Assembly (NCBI RefSeq): GCF_037971845.1
Contig: NZ_CP150227.1
Coordinates: forward strand, 4,898,001 to 4,962,000
Length of the DNA stretch: 64,000 bases
DNA from: Paenibacillus sp. FSL R5-0766
GTDB taxonomy: Bacteria > Bacillota > Bacilli > Paenibacillales > Paenibacillaceae
Direction of reading: 5' to 3'
In this document: piece by piece, positions 34,470 through 43,407 of the stretch
Layout of the letters: the number at the start of each line of letters is the position of its first letter
Numbering within the stretch: position 1 is the stretch's first letter
Position numbers and translations under genes: made by a program
The notes under the pieces: model-generated
Told to the model about the DNA's origin: nothing
Seen by the model: the letters and a program-made list of their open reading frames with translations, nothing else
Databases searched by the model: none

Positions 34470-34485
34470 TGTGATGGGGCTCACA
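34470..34485. promoter_or_regulatory. Perfect Fnr/CRP-type box, distal
   Basis: TGTGA-TGGGGC-TCACA is an exact match to the TGTGA-N6-TCACA consensus. A TATAAT follows at 34487-34492. It lies about 89 bases before the predicted nir transcription start, and could act on the divergent YdjM-like gene, on a second nir promoter, or by extra binding. Confidence 0.65.
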
Positions 34486-34516
34486 CTATAATATTTATGA
34501 CTCTTCTATCTTTATT

Positions 34517-34559
34517 AGTGAATTAAATCACATAAACTGTCGTCAACTACTTGTATAAT
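34517..34559 (+). promoter_or_regulatory. Fnr-dependent nir promoter (box plus -10)
   Basis: AGTGA-ATTAAA-TCACA (34517-34532) matches 9 of 10 conserved Fnr positions. TATAAT lies at 34554-34559. A transcription start about seven bases on (near 34566) puts the box centre at about -41.5, the class II activator position. No good -35 hexamer is present, as expected for an activated promoter. Confidence 0.75.
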
Positions 34560-34622
34560 TTCAAATATAAACCACTAAAATTGTTGGTAATGTACAGCGT
34601 CTATCCAAGGAGGCATACACAC

Positions 34623-37052
34623 ATGAACGGAAAAAAAGAGAAACTCGTTATCATAGGTAACGGAATGGCAGGAATCAGTACCGTAGAACAAATTTTGAAA
34701 TTAACTACGCGATTTGATATTACTGTTTTTGGCACAGAGCCCTACCCTAACTACAACCGCATTATGTTGTCCTATGTATTGGAAGGAAGCAAAACACTGG
34801 ATGACATCGTCCTGAATGATCTCCACTGGTATCAGGATTATGGTATTACCCTCCATACAGGAACAACCGTAACCCGAATTGATTCGGATGCCCATGAGGT
34901 TGTGACGGAGGATGGAACTCGCTTCCCTTATGACAAAATCATCATTGCGACTGGCTCTAACTCCTTTATTCTCCCCGTACCTGGACATGACAAAGAAGGT
35001 GTTGTCGGTTTCCGCGATATCGCCGATTGCAATGTCATGCTGGAAGCTGCTAAGCAATATAAACGAGCGGCCGTTATCGGAGGCGGACTGCTGGGCCTTG
35101 AAGCTGCCAAAGGGTTGGTACAACTTGGCATGGAAGTTACCGTAGTGCACTTGATGCAGGATCTGATGGAGCGTCAGCTTGATCCGCAAGCTTCAGCCAT
35201 GTTGAAGGCGGAACTCGAACGTCAGGGTATCCGGTTCAAAATGGGTGCGCAGACTTCCGAACTGCTGGGCGGCGAACGGGTTGAAGGGATACGTTTTGCA
35301 GATGATACGGTTTTGAATGTTGATTTTGTGGTCATGGCTGTAGGCATTAAACCCAATACGGCTGTAGCCCGCGAAAGCGGTATGGAAGTCAACCGGGGTA
35401 TTGTCGTGGATGACTATATGCAGACTTCACTTGAAAATGTGTACTCGGTCGGGGAATGTACAGAGCACCGCGGGGTATGTTACGGCCTCGTTGCCCCATT
35501 GTTCGAGCAAGGTATGATTCTGGCGAAACATATCTGCGGGGTTGAAACGGCTCCTTATGAAGGTTCTGTTGTATCCACGAAATTGAAAATTTCGGGTGTG
35601 GACGTGTTTTCAACTGGTGAATTCATCGACAGTCCGGAGCACACCGTCATTTCGCACAAAGATGACTGGAAACGGACTTACAAAAAAATTCTTCTTCGTG
35701 ATAATAAAATGGTCGGCGCCGTGCTCTTTGGTGACATTACGGATTCTGCCGAATTGCAGAAGCTGATTAAACAGCAGACCGAAATGACCGAAGAATTGTA
35801 TGGTTCACTCATGGGTACAGGCTGCGGTGGTCATAAGAAAGCAACCTCTGTTGAAACGATGCCCGAGGACGAGATCGTCTGTGGATGTAACGGGGTAACC
35901 AAAGGAACCATTGTTGATGTTATTACAAACCAGGGCCTTACTACTGTAGATGAAATCAAAGCCTGTACCGGTGCAACCCGCTCTTGCGGTGGATGTAAAC
36001 CGGTGGTTGAACAGATTCTGCAATATGTACTTGGAGACAGTTTCAGTAGTGGAGCCAAACAGGGAATATGCGGATGTACTTCCATGGGACGGGATGAGAT
36101 TGTAGCCGAGATTCGTGCAAAGGGATTACAAACGACCAAAGAGGTCATGAATGTACTGGGTTGGAGTCAACCTGAAGGTTGTTCCAAATGTCGTCCGGCG
36201 ATCAACTACTACCTTGGCATGATTGCACCAGATACACACGAAGATGAGAAAGAATCCCGTTTTGTTAACGAACGTATGAACGCGAATATTCAAAAGGATG
36301 GAACGTATACGGTTGTACCTCGGATGTATGGCGGGGTGACTACACCAGCGGACCTCAAACGAATCGCTGACGTATCAGTCAAATATGATGTGAAAGCAGT
36401 CAAAGTGACTGGCGGTCAGCGTCTCGACTTGATTGGTGTTAAAAAAGAAGATCTGACCAAAGTCTGGGCTGAACTGGATATGCCTTCAGGTTATGCATAC
36501 GCCAAATCGCTTCGTACGGTCAAAACATGTGTCGGCTCCCAATTCTGCCGATTCGGTACACAGGATTCCATGGCCATGGGCGCTCGCATCGAACGTAAAT
36601 TCGAACGTCTGGATCTGCCAGCCAAGTTTAAATATGCTGTCAACGGTTGTCCGCGGAACTGTGCAGAGGCATGTACCAAAGATATTGGTATCGTTGGTAA
36701 CGACGGAGGCTGGGAAATCTTCATCGGTGGTAACGGTGGTATTAAAGCAAGACTGGCTGATTCCCTATGTAAAGTGAAAACGGATGAAGAGTTGATTGAA
36801 CTGTGCGGAGCCATCATGCAATATTATCGCGAGACAGGTAACTATCTGGAACGGACGTCCGAGTGGGTGGAACGCATGGGTCTGGAGCATATTCGTTCGG
36901 TGGTTGTGGATAACCTTGAGGAACGTAAAGCGTTGATGCAGCGGATTGAATTTGCACTTGAGCATGTTGAAGAACCTTGGCAAAAAACGATTCGCAATGA
37001 AGAAGGCCAAAGCAAAATGTTCCATGGTATCGAAGTATCGGCTCGTCCATAA
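34623..37052 (+). CDS. nirB: NAD(P)H-dependent nitrite reductase, large subunit
   Basis: The 809-residue protein has an FAD/NAD domain (LVIIGNGMAGIST, then AAVIGGGLLGLEAAKGL), BFD-like [2Fe-2S] domains (VCGCNGVTKGTI, SCGGCKP), and a C-terminal siroheme/[4Fe-4S] domain with CVGSQFCRFGTQDS and NGCPRNCAEACTKD. It reduces nitrite to ammonium. AAGGAGG lies before the ATG at 34623; the frame is open further upstream but those codons overlap the promoter. Gene order nirB-nirD-nirC and two Fnr boxes suggest anaerobic nitrite use or detoxification. Confidence 0.95.
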   Translation: MNGKKEKLVIIGNGMAGISTVEQILKLTTRFDITVFGTEPYPNYNRIMLSYVLEGSKTLDDIVLNDLHWYQDYGITLHTGTTVTRIDSDAHEVVTEDGTRFPYDKIIIATGSNSFILPVPGHDKEGVVGFRDIADCNVMLEAAKQYKRAAVIGGGLLGLEAAKGLVQLGMEVTVVHLMQDLMERQLDPQASAMLKAELERQGIRFKMGAQTSELLGGERVEGIRFADDTVLNVDFVVMAVGIKPNTAVARESGMEVNRGIVVDDYMQTSLENVYSVGECTEHRGVCYGLVAPLFEQGMILAKHICGVETAPYEGSVVSTKLKISGVDVFSTGEFIDSPEHTVISHKDDWKRTYKKILLRDNKMVGAVLFGDITDSAELQKLIKQQTEMTEELYGSLMGTGCGGHKKATSVETMPEDEIVCGCNGVTKGTIVDVITNQGLTTVDEIKACTGATRSCGGCKPVVEQILQYVLGDSFSSGAKQGICGCTSMGRDEIVAEIRAKGLQTTKEVMNVLGWSQPEGCSKCRPAINYYLGMIAPDTHEDEKESRFVNERMNANIQKDGTYTVVPRMYGGVTTPADLKRIADVSVKYDVKAVKVTGGQRLDLIGVKKEDLTKVWAELDMPSGYAYAKSLRTVKTCVGSQFCRFGTQDSMAMGARIERKFERLDLPAKFKYAVNGCPRNCAEACTKDIGIVGNDGGWEIFIGGNGGIKARLADSLCKVKTDEELIELCGAIMQYYRETGNYLERTSEWVERMGLEHIRSVVVDNLEERKALMQRIEFALEHVEEPWQKTIRNEEGQSKMFHGIEVSARP

Positions 37053-37110
37053 GTAAGTTCGCAAGATTAATATTGCCGGAATGTTAAATATAGATAAGGA
37101 GTGGTTTAAG

Positions 37111-37437
37111 ATGACGACAAAACAATCAGGCACCTACTTCCCTGCCGGAGTAGTTGAAGAATTCCTGCCACGAATCGGAAGAGTAGTTGAAATTAAGGAT
37201 CAACAGCTTGCTGTCTTTCGTGCATCGGATGGAACCATCTTTGCTGCGGATAATCACAATCCCCACCCTAAGGGTGGGCCGCTGGCTGAAGGCATCGTGT
37301 CCGGGCATTATCTGTACGATCCGCTGTATGATTGGAAAATCGACCTGACTACCGGTCTTGTGCAAGCACCGGACAACGGTCAAGTACAGATGTATCCGGT
37401 GAAGGTAGAGAACGGCCAGGTCTGGATTGAAATATAG
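37111..37437 (+). CDS. nirD: Nitrite reductase small subunit NirD (Rieske-like fold)
   Basis: The 108-residue Rieske-fold subunit has FRASDGTIFAADNHNPHPKGGPLAEGIVSG and LYDWKIDLTTG. The Cys residues of true Rieske proteins are absent (NPHPKGG and DPLYDWK instead of CPH and CPLHxW), as is usual in NirD, so no Fe-S cluster is expected. AAGGAG is nine bases before the ATG at 37111. It follows nirB by 58 bases. Confidence 0.93.
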   Translation: MTTKQSGTYFPAGVVEEFLPRIGRVVEIKDQQLAVFRASDGTIFAADNHNPHPKGGPLAEGIVSGHYLYDPLYDWKIDLTTGLVQAPDNGQVQMYPVKVENGQVWIEI

Positions 37438-37486
37438 CTCCATTGAAACGTTCAAAGATTGATGCAAAATAATGGGGGAAACCGTG

Positions 37487-38269
37487 ATGTATACACCAAG
37501 TGTTGAGGGAATTATTGAAGCTGCGGTTAAAAAACGGGATCAAATGAACGCAAGCCTGTCACGGTATATGGTTGCTGCCTTGATGGCTGGTGCCTATGTA
37601 GGACTTGGCATCGTTCTGATCTTCAGTATCGGTGCTCCGCTCCTTGCGGCGCAGTCACCACTGCAAACCATGTTGATGGGCATGTCCTTCGGACTCGCGC
37701 TCACGCTGGTTATCTTTGCCGGATCGGAACTGTTTACAGGTAACAATATGTTCTTTACCATGAGTACACTGGCAGGCCGAACCACAGTGAACGAAACGCT
37801 GAAGAACTGGGGGCTCGTCTTTGTTGGTAACCTGCTTGGCGCAATTCTATTAAGTCTACTTATAGTCGGTAGCGGCCTGTTCAAAACGGCCACACCCGAA
37901 CATCTGCTGTTTGTCGTCTCTGCCAAAAAGATGGCGGCGCCCGTATCTGAGTTGTTCTTCCGAGGAATTCTCTGTAACTGGCTCGTCTGTCTGGCGATCT
38001 GGATGGCCGCTCGCTCCAAAGAAGATATCGCCAAACTTGTTCTAATCTGGTGGTGTCTGTACGCATTTATCGCAAGTGGTTATGAGCACAGTGTTGCCAA
38101 TATGACTTTGCTGTCTTTATCCTGGTTGCTGCCAAACCACCCGGATACAATCACGATGGCAGGCTGGTTCCACAACATGATTCCGGTGACACTTGGTAAT
38201 ATCATCGGTGGTGCCCTCTTTGTCGGCATGGCGTACTGGTACACTTCTCCGGTACGTAAAAAGTCATAA
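37487..38269 (+). CDS. nirC: Formate/nitrite transporter family protein NirC
   Basis: The 260-residue FNT-family channel has six predicted membrane helices and the family signatures GLTLVIFAGSELFTGNNMF-like (FGLALTLVIFAGSELFTGN) and GILCNWLVCLAIWMA, plus SGYEHSVANMTLL. It should pass nitrite (or formate) across the membrane for NirBD. GGGGG before the ATG at 37487 favours this start over ATG 37472, which overlaps the site. A terminator follows. Confidence 0.93.
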   Translation: MYTPSVEGIIEAAVKKRDQMNASLSRYMVAALMAGAYVGLGIVLIFSIGAPLLAAQSPLQTMLMGMSFGLALTLVIFAGSELFTGNNMFFTMSTLAGRTTVNETLKNWGLVFVGNLLGAILLSLLIVGSGLFKTATPEHLLFVVSAKKMAAPVSELFFRGILCNWLVCLAIWMAARSKEDIAKLVLIWWCLYAFIASGYEHSVANMTLLSLSWLLPNHPDTITMAGWFHNMIPVTLGNIIGGALFVGMAYWYTSPVRKKS

Positions 38270-38283
38270 TTCTTGATTCAACT

Positions 38284-38331
38284 GCCACGATGGATGCCGA
38301 ACTCACGTTCAGTCACACATCGTGGCTTTTT
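38284..38331 (+). terminator. Terminator of the nirBDC operon
   Basis: gccacgatg (38284-38292) pairs with catcgtggc (38318-38326), followed by TTTTTAT. Confidence 0.88.
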
Positions 38332-38503
38332 ATTGTTTGTTGATAAGCTGTTACTCTCTCGTACGGTTCCCATTCATCCTCTCGTCCTTTTATAGCTTCA
38401 TTTTACCTTCGTTGCTATCCGCGTTAATCCACAGTTGACATAACTGGCGTATAGTCGATGGATACTCACACTTATACTCAACCAGCAAAGGATGATCGCT
38501 TAT

Positions 38504-39133
38504 ATGGGAATCCATACGTACTTCAGGTCACTGAATGATCTTGAACGTATTATTCGTACACCTGGCAAATTCAAATTCGAAGAACACAGCGTATCCGCCC
38601 ATTCCTGGAAAGTCGTACAGTACGCCAAAACACTCGCAGATATTGAGGAGCAACATGGAACCACCATCGATTGGAAGAAGTTATACGAAATTACGAGCAG
38701 TCATGATTATGGCGAAATCTTCATCGGTGATATCAAGACCCCGGTCAAACATTATTCACTGGAGCTGCGTTCGATGCTGCAAAAGGTGGAAGAAGGCATG
38801 GTTGAACATTTTATTAATGAAAATATTCCTGAAGAGTTCCAGCCTATTTTCCGCAGACAGCTGCGTGAGGGCAAAGACCAATCGGTTGAAGGACTGATTC
38901 TCGAAGTCGCAGACAAGATGGATCAGGTATATGAAGCCTTTGCTGAGCTCCAACGTGGCAATACGGAGAAAGAATTTATCGTTATGTACCGTTATGCCTT
39001 GGTCAAAATCAAAAATATCGACCTCCACTGTGTGCAGTATTTTCTGGAACAGATTCTCCCCGACATGATCGAAGAAGGTATCCGCTCCCCGTTTGATATT
39101 CGCAAAATAACCGAAGAAGCTCTGGCCCAGTGA
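38504..39133 (+). CDS. YfbR-like HD-domain phosphohydrolase (5'-nucleotidase type)
   Basis: The 209-residue HD protein has HSVSAHSWKVVQYAK (first metal His), SSHDYGEIFIGDIKTP (HD) and a later VADKMDQVYEA (Asp). This is the pattern of YfbR, a deoxyribonucleoside 5'-monophosphatase. AAAGG sits too close to an ATG at 38492, so the ATG at 38504 (MGIHTYFRS) is chosen. Its TGA stop abuts the stop of the response regulator gene on the other strand (TGATCA). Confidence 0.82.
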   Translation: MGIHTYFRSLNDLERIIRTPGKFKFEEHSVSAHSWKVVQYAKTLADIEEQHGTTIDWKKLYEITSSHDYGEIFIGDIKTPVKHYSLELRSMLQKVEEGMVEHFINENIPEEFQPIFRRQLREGKDQSVEGLILEVADKMDQVYEAFAELQRGNTEKEFIVMYRYALVKIKNIDLHCVQYFLEQILPDMIEEGIRSPFDIRKITEEALAQ

Positions 39134-39955
39134 TCAGCTCAAGTCAACATGGTGCTCATCATCCATGGACAGGGCTTTTTTTCGTTCCTGCAATTGCAGT
39201 CGGTATTCGCTAGGATACATGCCCGTTTTGTTTTTGAAGATCCGGCTGAAATAGTGGGAGTCACTATACCCTACCGCTCCACCAATGGTCTTGATATCCA
39301 TATTCTCGTGAGTGACGAGCATGCGCTTCGCTTCATTAATCCGCAGACCTGTCATATATTTCAGTGGAGTCTCCCCCGTCACCTTCTTGAAGCACTTTCC
39401 CAGATAGTCCACACTAAAATGCATCTGTCCCGCCATGTCCTGGAGTGTAATCTCATGCATGTAATTCTGCTTCAAATACAACTTAACAGCCTCTGCGATA
39501 TCCTCCGGCTTCACCTGCTCATCCAGCACGGCACTGACATGGGCAAGCGAATCCACAGCGCTCCCAAGCTTCAATTCCATCGCATCCAGCAGTGTCCGAA
39601 GCTGTTCTTCCGATAATGGTTTGAGCAGATAATCCTCCACCTTGTAACTGATCGCCTGCCGTGCATATTCGAATTCATGATAACCACTCAGAATGACAAT
39701 TTTCACATGCGGATAGGCAAAATACAGATGTTTGGCGAGTTCCAATCCATTCATTACCGGCATCTGTATATCAGTTACGACCAGATCAGGTACGGAATGT
39801 TCAATGAGCTGTAACGCTTCCTGACCGTTCCGCGCTTCACCGATCACCTCGAACCGGGTGTCCAGCTCTCTGAATTTGCGCGAGACATTCCGGCGAATCA
39901 AGGCTTCATCTTCCACAATAATCGTTCTATATTTGATTGTCATGGGTTCAGTCAT
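39134..39955 (-). CDS. YesN-type response regulator with AraC DNA-binding domain
   Basis: The 273-residue regulator has a receiver domain (about 8-125; TIIVEDEALIRRN, phosphoacceptor Asp in LVVTDIQMPVMNG, Lys in YLLKPL) and a C-terminal AraC helix-turn-helix pair (about 160-262; LGKCFKKVTGETPLKYMTGLRI and YFSRIFKNKTGMYPSEYR). It overlaps the kinase gene by eight bases and probably activates the divergent sugar ABC operon at 42003. Confidence 0.93.
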   Translation of the reverse strand: MTEPMTIKYRTIIVEDEALIRRNVSRKFRELDTRFEVIGEARNGQEALQLIEHSVPDLVVTDIQMPVMNGLELAKHLYFAYPHVKIVILSGYHEFEYARQAISYKVEDYLLKPLSEEQLRTLLDAMELKLGSAVDSLAHVSAVLDEQVKPEDIAEAVKLYLKQNYMHEITLQDMAGQMHFSVDYLGKCFKKVTGETPLKYMTGLRINEAKRMLVTHENMDIKTIGGAVGYSDSHYFSRIFKNKTGMYPSEYRLQLQERKKALSMDDEHHVDLS

Positions 39956-41909
39956 GCTCCTTTCGAATGGAACCGCCTATAGTAATCTGGACACCGCCGG
40001 AAGGCTTGTTCGTAATCTGCATGTGGGCTGCTGTGCCATACCATAATTTCAATCGGACCCATATATTCTTGAGTCCCATGCCGTTTATTTCGAGGTCAGG
40101 CATACGCTCCCACTCCTGTGACTGTTCGATATAATGCATGATCTTGGCAAGTGCCTCGGGTTCCATGCCAGGCCCGTTGTCTTCTACGTGGATCTGCCAG
40201 GTCTGCTGTACCGGATCCAACTCTCCAGTAATATTCAGTTTCCATGGAGGGGTATCACCCAGTCCATATTTCATGGCATTTTCGAGTAGTGGTTGTACCA
40301 TTAACATTGGAATCTGAATATGTTGCATCTCATCCGGAATATGAAACTCGTAGTGTAGATCATCCTCAAACCTAATCTTCATACACTCCAGATATCGCTC
40401 ACAATAATCCAATTCTTGAGACAGTGGAACCCCGCTCTTACCCGGAGTAGAAATATAACGCAGCATAGACGCAATATTGGCGCAGAACGCGACAATCTGC
40501 TCATTCATGCCTTCTTCCGCCATGATGCTGATATTGGTGATGTTGTTATAGAGAAAATGCGGGTTCATCTGGGATTGCAGCGCCAGCAATCTCGCTTCTG
40601 TCTCCTGAGATTTCATCGCCAGCCTGTCCTGAAACGATTGCACAAGCTGTTGATTCAGCCGGATAAACGTATCATTTAACTCATCCATCTCCCGAATAGA
40701 ACCGGGATGCTCCAGCTTGAACAATTGACCGGAATCCTGACCCGATACCAGATCATTCTCACCCGTTTTCTGAATAATGCGCTGCAAACGATGCAGCGGC
40801 AAAGTAACCCTTTTGGAAATCAGATACGAGAGAACCAGAATCAGCATGAGAGTAGCTAACGTGGCACCGATAAACATCACAGCCATCCGGTTGAGACTCG
40901 CGAAAAGGGATTGTTTGGACTGCATGACAATAACGGTCCATCCCGTCTCCTGTGACGTCATGTACGTTATCATTTGTTTGGAATGACTCAAAGGATCGGT
41001 GATCTCCTGCATCGTATCAGGTGGAAATGAAAGATTTTGAATCAAGTCCACATCATCGAAATGGCCTGCTTGAGAAACATCGGCATCCGAAGAAAGTGGA
41101 TACAACCGTGTATTTTGTTCATCCACTACATAGATCCGAAGATCGTTGTTATTCGCCTGCAATTCATTCAAGTGCTGGAACAGGGTTCCGGCATCCTGCA
41201 AAATCTCAACGACACCCTGGCTGACATAATTGCCATCTTTGTATACACGGGTAAGCGAAATATAAGGTTGATCCGATTTTCCCTCGCCCGTAGGTATGGG
41301 CAAAGCTCCGCCCTCTAACAATTGGATCACCCGCCAGCCACTCCGCTCCCAGGTTTCCTTGTACCACGGTCGCTGAGTCAGGTCTACCGACAGTTGACCG
41401 TTGAATGCACCCGCTCCCAGCATCTTGCCATTCACATCATAGATATTGGCCTGTTTGGCTGTGTTGGAGCTGCTGATGATCGCGAGAATGACATCAATTA
41501 GTGTGGTTGTATCCTTGTACAATGCCGGATCACTCGTCATTGTCTGCTCACTGCCTTCTGCTGGTGCCAAGTAGTGACTGAAGTGTTCTTTGACCAGATT
41601 GGAGTACACGATATTCATGGAAAAGTTGTTCATTTTCACCACTTCCTGATCCAAGTTACTGACGATGGATACCCCCAGTTGTCTCTGCTGTTCTTCACTT
41701 CGATGACGAATGTCACTTGCGAGAAAAACATACAGAAGCCCCGCCACAATCAGCGAAAAGATAATAAATACCGCAGAGTAATAGGCAAACAGACTTTGCT
41801 GAAGCGTTCCAAATCGATATCGCAATCCCCACACACCTCGTCCTATGATGATATCTGTCACACCATTCGAAAATGTCCACCCAACAGAACGCTTTTGTCT
41901 ATTGAGCAC
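39948..41909 (-). CDS. YesM-type sensor histidine kinase
   Basis: The 653-residue kinase has two membrane helices (about 40-62 and 333-353) around a dCache-like extracellular sensor, a HAMP domain, a His_kinase segment with QMNPHFLYNNITNIS (phospho-His) and a HATPase_c domain (PLLENAMKYGLG, EDNGPGM, GMGLKNIWVRLKLW). YesM-type kinases typically sense sugars or sugar-bound lipoproteins and control adjacent CUT1 transporters, which lie divergently here. Confidence 0.92.
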   Translation of the reverse strand: MLNRQKRSVGWTFSNGVTDIIIGRGVWGLRYRFGTLQQSLFAYYSAVFIIFSLIVAGLLYVFLASDIRHRSEEQQRQLGVSIVSNLDQEVVKMNNFSMNIVYSNLVKEHFSHYLAPAEGSEQTMTSDPALYKDTTTLIDVILAIISSSNTAKQANIYDVNGKMLGAGAFNGQLSVDLTQRPWYKETWERSGWRVIQLLEGGALPIPTGEGKSDQPYISLTRVYKDGNYVSQGVVEILQDAGTLFQHLNELQANNNDLRIYVVDEQNTRLYPLSSDADVSQAGHFDDVDLIQNLSFPPDTMQEITDPLSHSKQMITYMTSQETGWTVIVMQSKQSLFASLNRMAVMFIGATLATLMLILVLSYLISKRVTLPLHRLQRIIQKTGENDLVSGQDSGQLFKLEHPGSIREMDELNDTFIRLNQQLVQSFQDRLAMKSQETEARLLALQSQMNPHFLYNNITNISIMAEEGMNEQIVAFCANIASMLRYISTPGKSGVPLSQELDYCERYLECMKIRFEDDLHYEFHIPDEMQHIQIPMLMVQPLLENAMKYGLGDTPPWKLNITGELDPVQQTWQIHVEDNGPGMEPEALAKIMHYIEQSQEWERMPDLEINGMGLKNIWVRLKLWYGTAAHMQITNKPSGGVQITIGGSIRKEHD

Positions 41910-41940
41910 ATCTGCTGTTCACAGTAAAGTTATTCACATA

Positions 41941-41954
41941 AGAATACGCTTACA
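41941..41954. promoter_or_regulatory. cre-like CcpA site before the sugar ABC operon
   Basis: On the minus strand TGTAAGCGTATTCT matches the cre consensus TGWAARCGYTWNCW at 13 of 14 positions. It sits in the 93-base divergent promoter region between the kinase and the binding-protein gene. CcpA repression when glucose is present would be expected. Confidence 0.6.
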
Positions 41955-42002
41955 TTAAGCGTTTCGGCAAGTGACAATTTTCTTTATATTCCGGGAGGTT
42001 CA

Positions 42003-43307
42003 ATGATGAGAAAACGATTTCTATTTTCGCTTGCAAGTGTGCTCCTGCTCTCCACTCTGCTGCTTGCCGGGTGCAACTCAGGTAAAAGTACGGAAGGTTC
42101 GGGTAAGGTCACTCTCACGTTTGGAACAAGTCAATCCGGTATTCCGCGTACAGGCATCATGCAGACGATGGCCAAGGAATATGAGCAGGAGACGGGTGTC
42201 AAAATTGACTTCCAGGTCGTACCTGACGCACAGTGGCGTGACCTGATCAAGGTGAAGCTCGCTTCTGGCGAAGCACCTGATATTTTCAATGTCGATGTGG
42301 ACCCACTGAGCATGCCGGCCAACGTAAGACCGGAGGAAAATGCCATTGACTTGACCAATGAGGAATTCACAGGTCGGATGTCTGAAGAGATTTTGCCAAC
42401 TGTCAGTCACAATGACAAGGTGTACGGGGTTTCTTTTGCGCCAACGAAAATCTGGTATGTGTACTATAACAAACGTATCTTCCAAGAGCTTGGCATAGAG
42501 CCTCCTACATCCTATGCCGAATTCAAGGCAATCAGCCAGAAAATTAAGGATAAAGACATCATTCCGTTCTATCAAGCACCTGCCAGCGGGTGGTATCAGG
42601 TTCTGCCTTTGTTCGAAACGGGACCTAACTATGAGCAAACAACAGCGGGAACCTACGAGAAATTAAACAACAATGAGATGAAAGTCGCAGATATGACGCA
42701 ACTCAAGACGGTCATTGAACAATTGAAGGAATTTGCGGATCTCGGTTATTTCGGCAAAGACTTCTTGTCCAATACGGTAGAAGCGGGAATTGAGGCGTTT
42801 GGTCAGGAGAAAGCAGCGATGTTGCTGCGGGTTCCAGGGACGGAAAAGGAAGTGTCCGAAGCGTATCCGGAAATGGAAGACAATATGGGATTCTTCGTCA
42901 TGCCGTGGGGAGATAATCAGACGATTGGTGTGAATCCGGGCGGATCGGCTGCGATGTTTGGTAACAAAAACAGTAAACATCCCGAAGAAGTGCTGAAATT
43001 CTTCCGCTGGATTACCGAGCATGATCATCTGCAACGTGTGTTCGATGAAGGTGAGGGCAACCTGACGATCTGCTGGCCGGAAATCGAACCAAAGCTGACA
43101 CAGGACTATATTGATTATGAGAAAAATCATGAAAAAGGTACGGTCATGCAGGCCGCTGTGAAATATATTGATCCACAATGGATGGATATTGGCAAGGACT
43201 TATCAGGTATGTTCGCCGGTGCAATGACACCGGATCAGATTTTGCAAAATATTGATAAACGTCGTGCTGAACAAGCCAAAGTGCTGAAAGATGAGAAGTG
43301 GCAGTAA
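42003..43307 (+). CDS. Sugar ABC transporter substrate-binding lipoprotein
   Basis: The 434-residue CUT1-type binding protein begins with a lipoprotein signal (FLFSLASVLLLSTLLLAGC, lipobox LLAGC) and has the solute-binding family 1 pattern (TLTFGTSQSG, DFQVVPDAQWRDLIKVKLASGEAPD). GGGAGG precedes paired ATGs at 42003/42006. The sugar is unknown. No ATPase gene is in the operon, so a shared MsmK-type ATPase is likely used. Confidence 0.92.
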   Translation: MMRKRFLFSLASVLLLSTLLLAGCNSGKSTEGSGKVTLTFGTSQSGIPRTGIMQTMAKEYEQETGVKIDFQVVPDAQWRDLIKVKLASGEAPDIFNVDVDPLSMPANVRPEENAIDLTNEEFTGRMSEEILPTVSHNDKVYGVSFAPTKIWYVYYNKRIFQELGIEPPTSYAEFKAISQKIKDKDIIPFYQAPASGWYQVLPLFETGPNYEQTTAGTYEKLNNNEMKVADMTQLKTVIEQLKEFADLGYFGKDFLSNTVEAGIEAFGQEKAAMLLRVPGTEKEVSEAYPEMEDNMGFFVMPWGDNQTIGVNPGGSAAMFGNKNSKHPEEVLKFFRWITEHDHLQRVFDEGEGNLTICWPEIEPKLTQDYIDYEKNHEKGTVMQAAVKYIDPQWMDIGKDLSGMFAGAMTPDQILQNIDKRRAEQAKVLKDEKWQ

Positions 43308-43331
43308 CAGCGCAAATCACCGATAAACATA

Positions 43332-43370
43332 AACGCTGAATAGCGTTACATGCAGCGGGCATTTGCCCGC
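43332..43370 (+). promoter_or_regulatory. Twin hairpins between binding protein and permease genes
   Basis: aacgct/agcgtt (43332-43347) and gcgggc/gcccgc (43355-43370) form two adjacent stems, followed by TTGTGTATTTT. Such intergenic stems usually protect or partly terminate the binding-protein mRNA so that it is made in excess of the permeases. Confidence 0.55.
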
Positions 43371-43407
43371 TTGTGTATTTTGGCAGGAAGGAAAGGTGTT
43401 ACGGATT

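Noticed and set aside
37111..37437. Loss of Rieske cysteines in NirD as a damaging mutation
   Set aside because: NirD subunits normally lack the cluster ligands, so this is not unusual.
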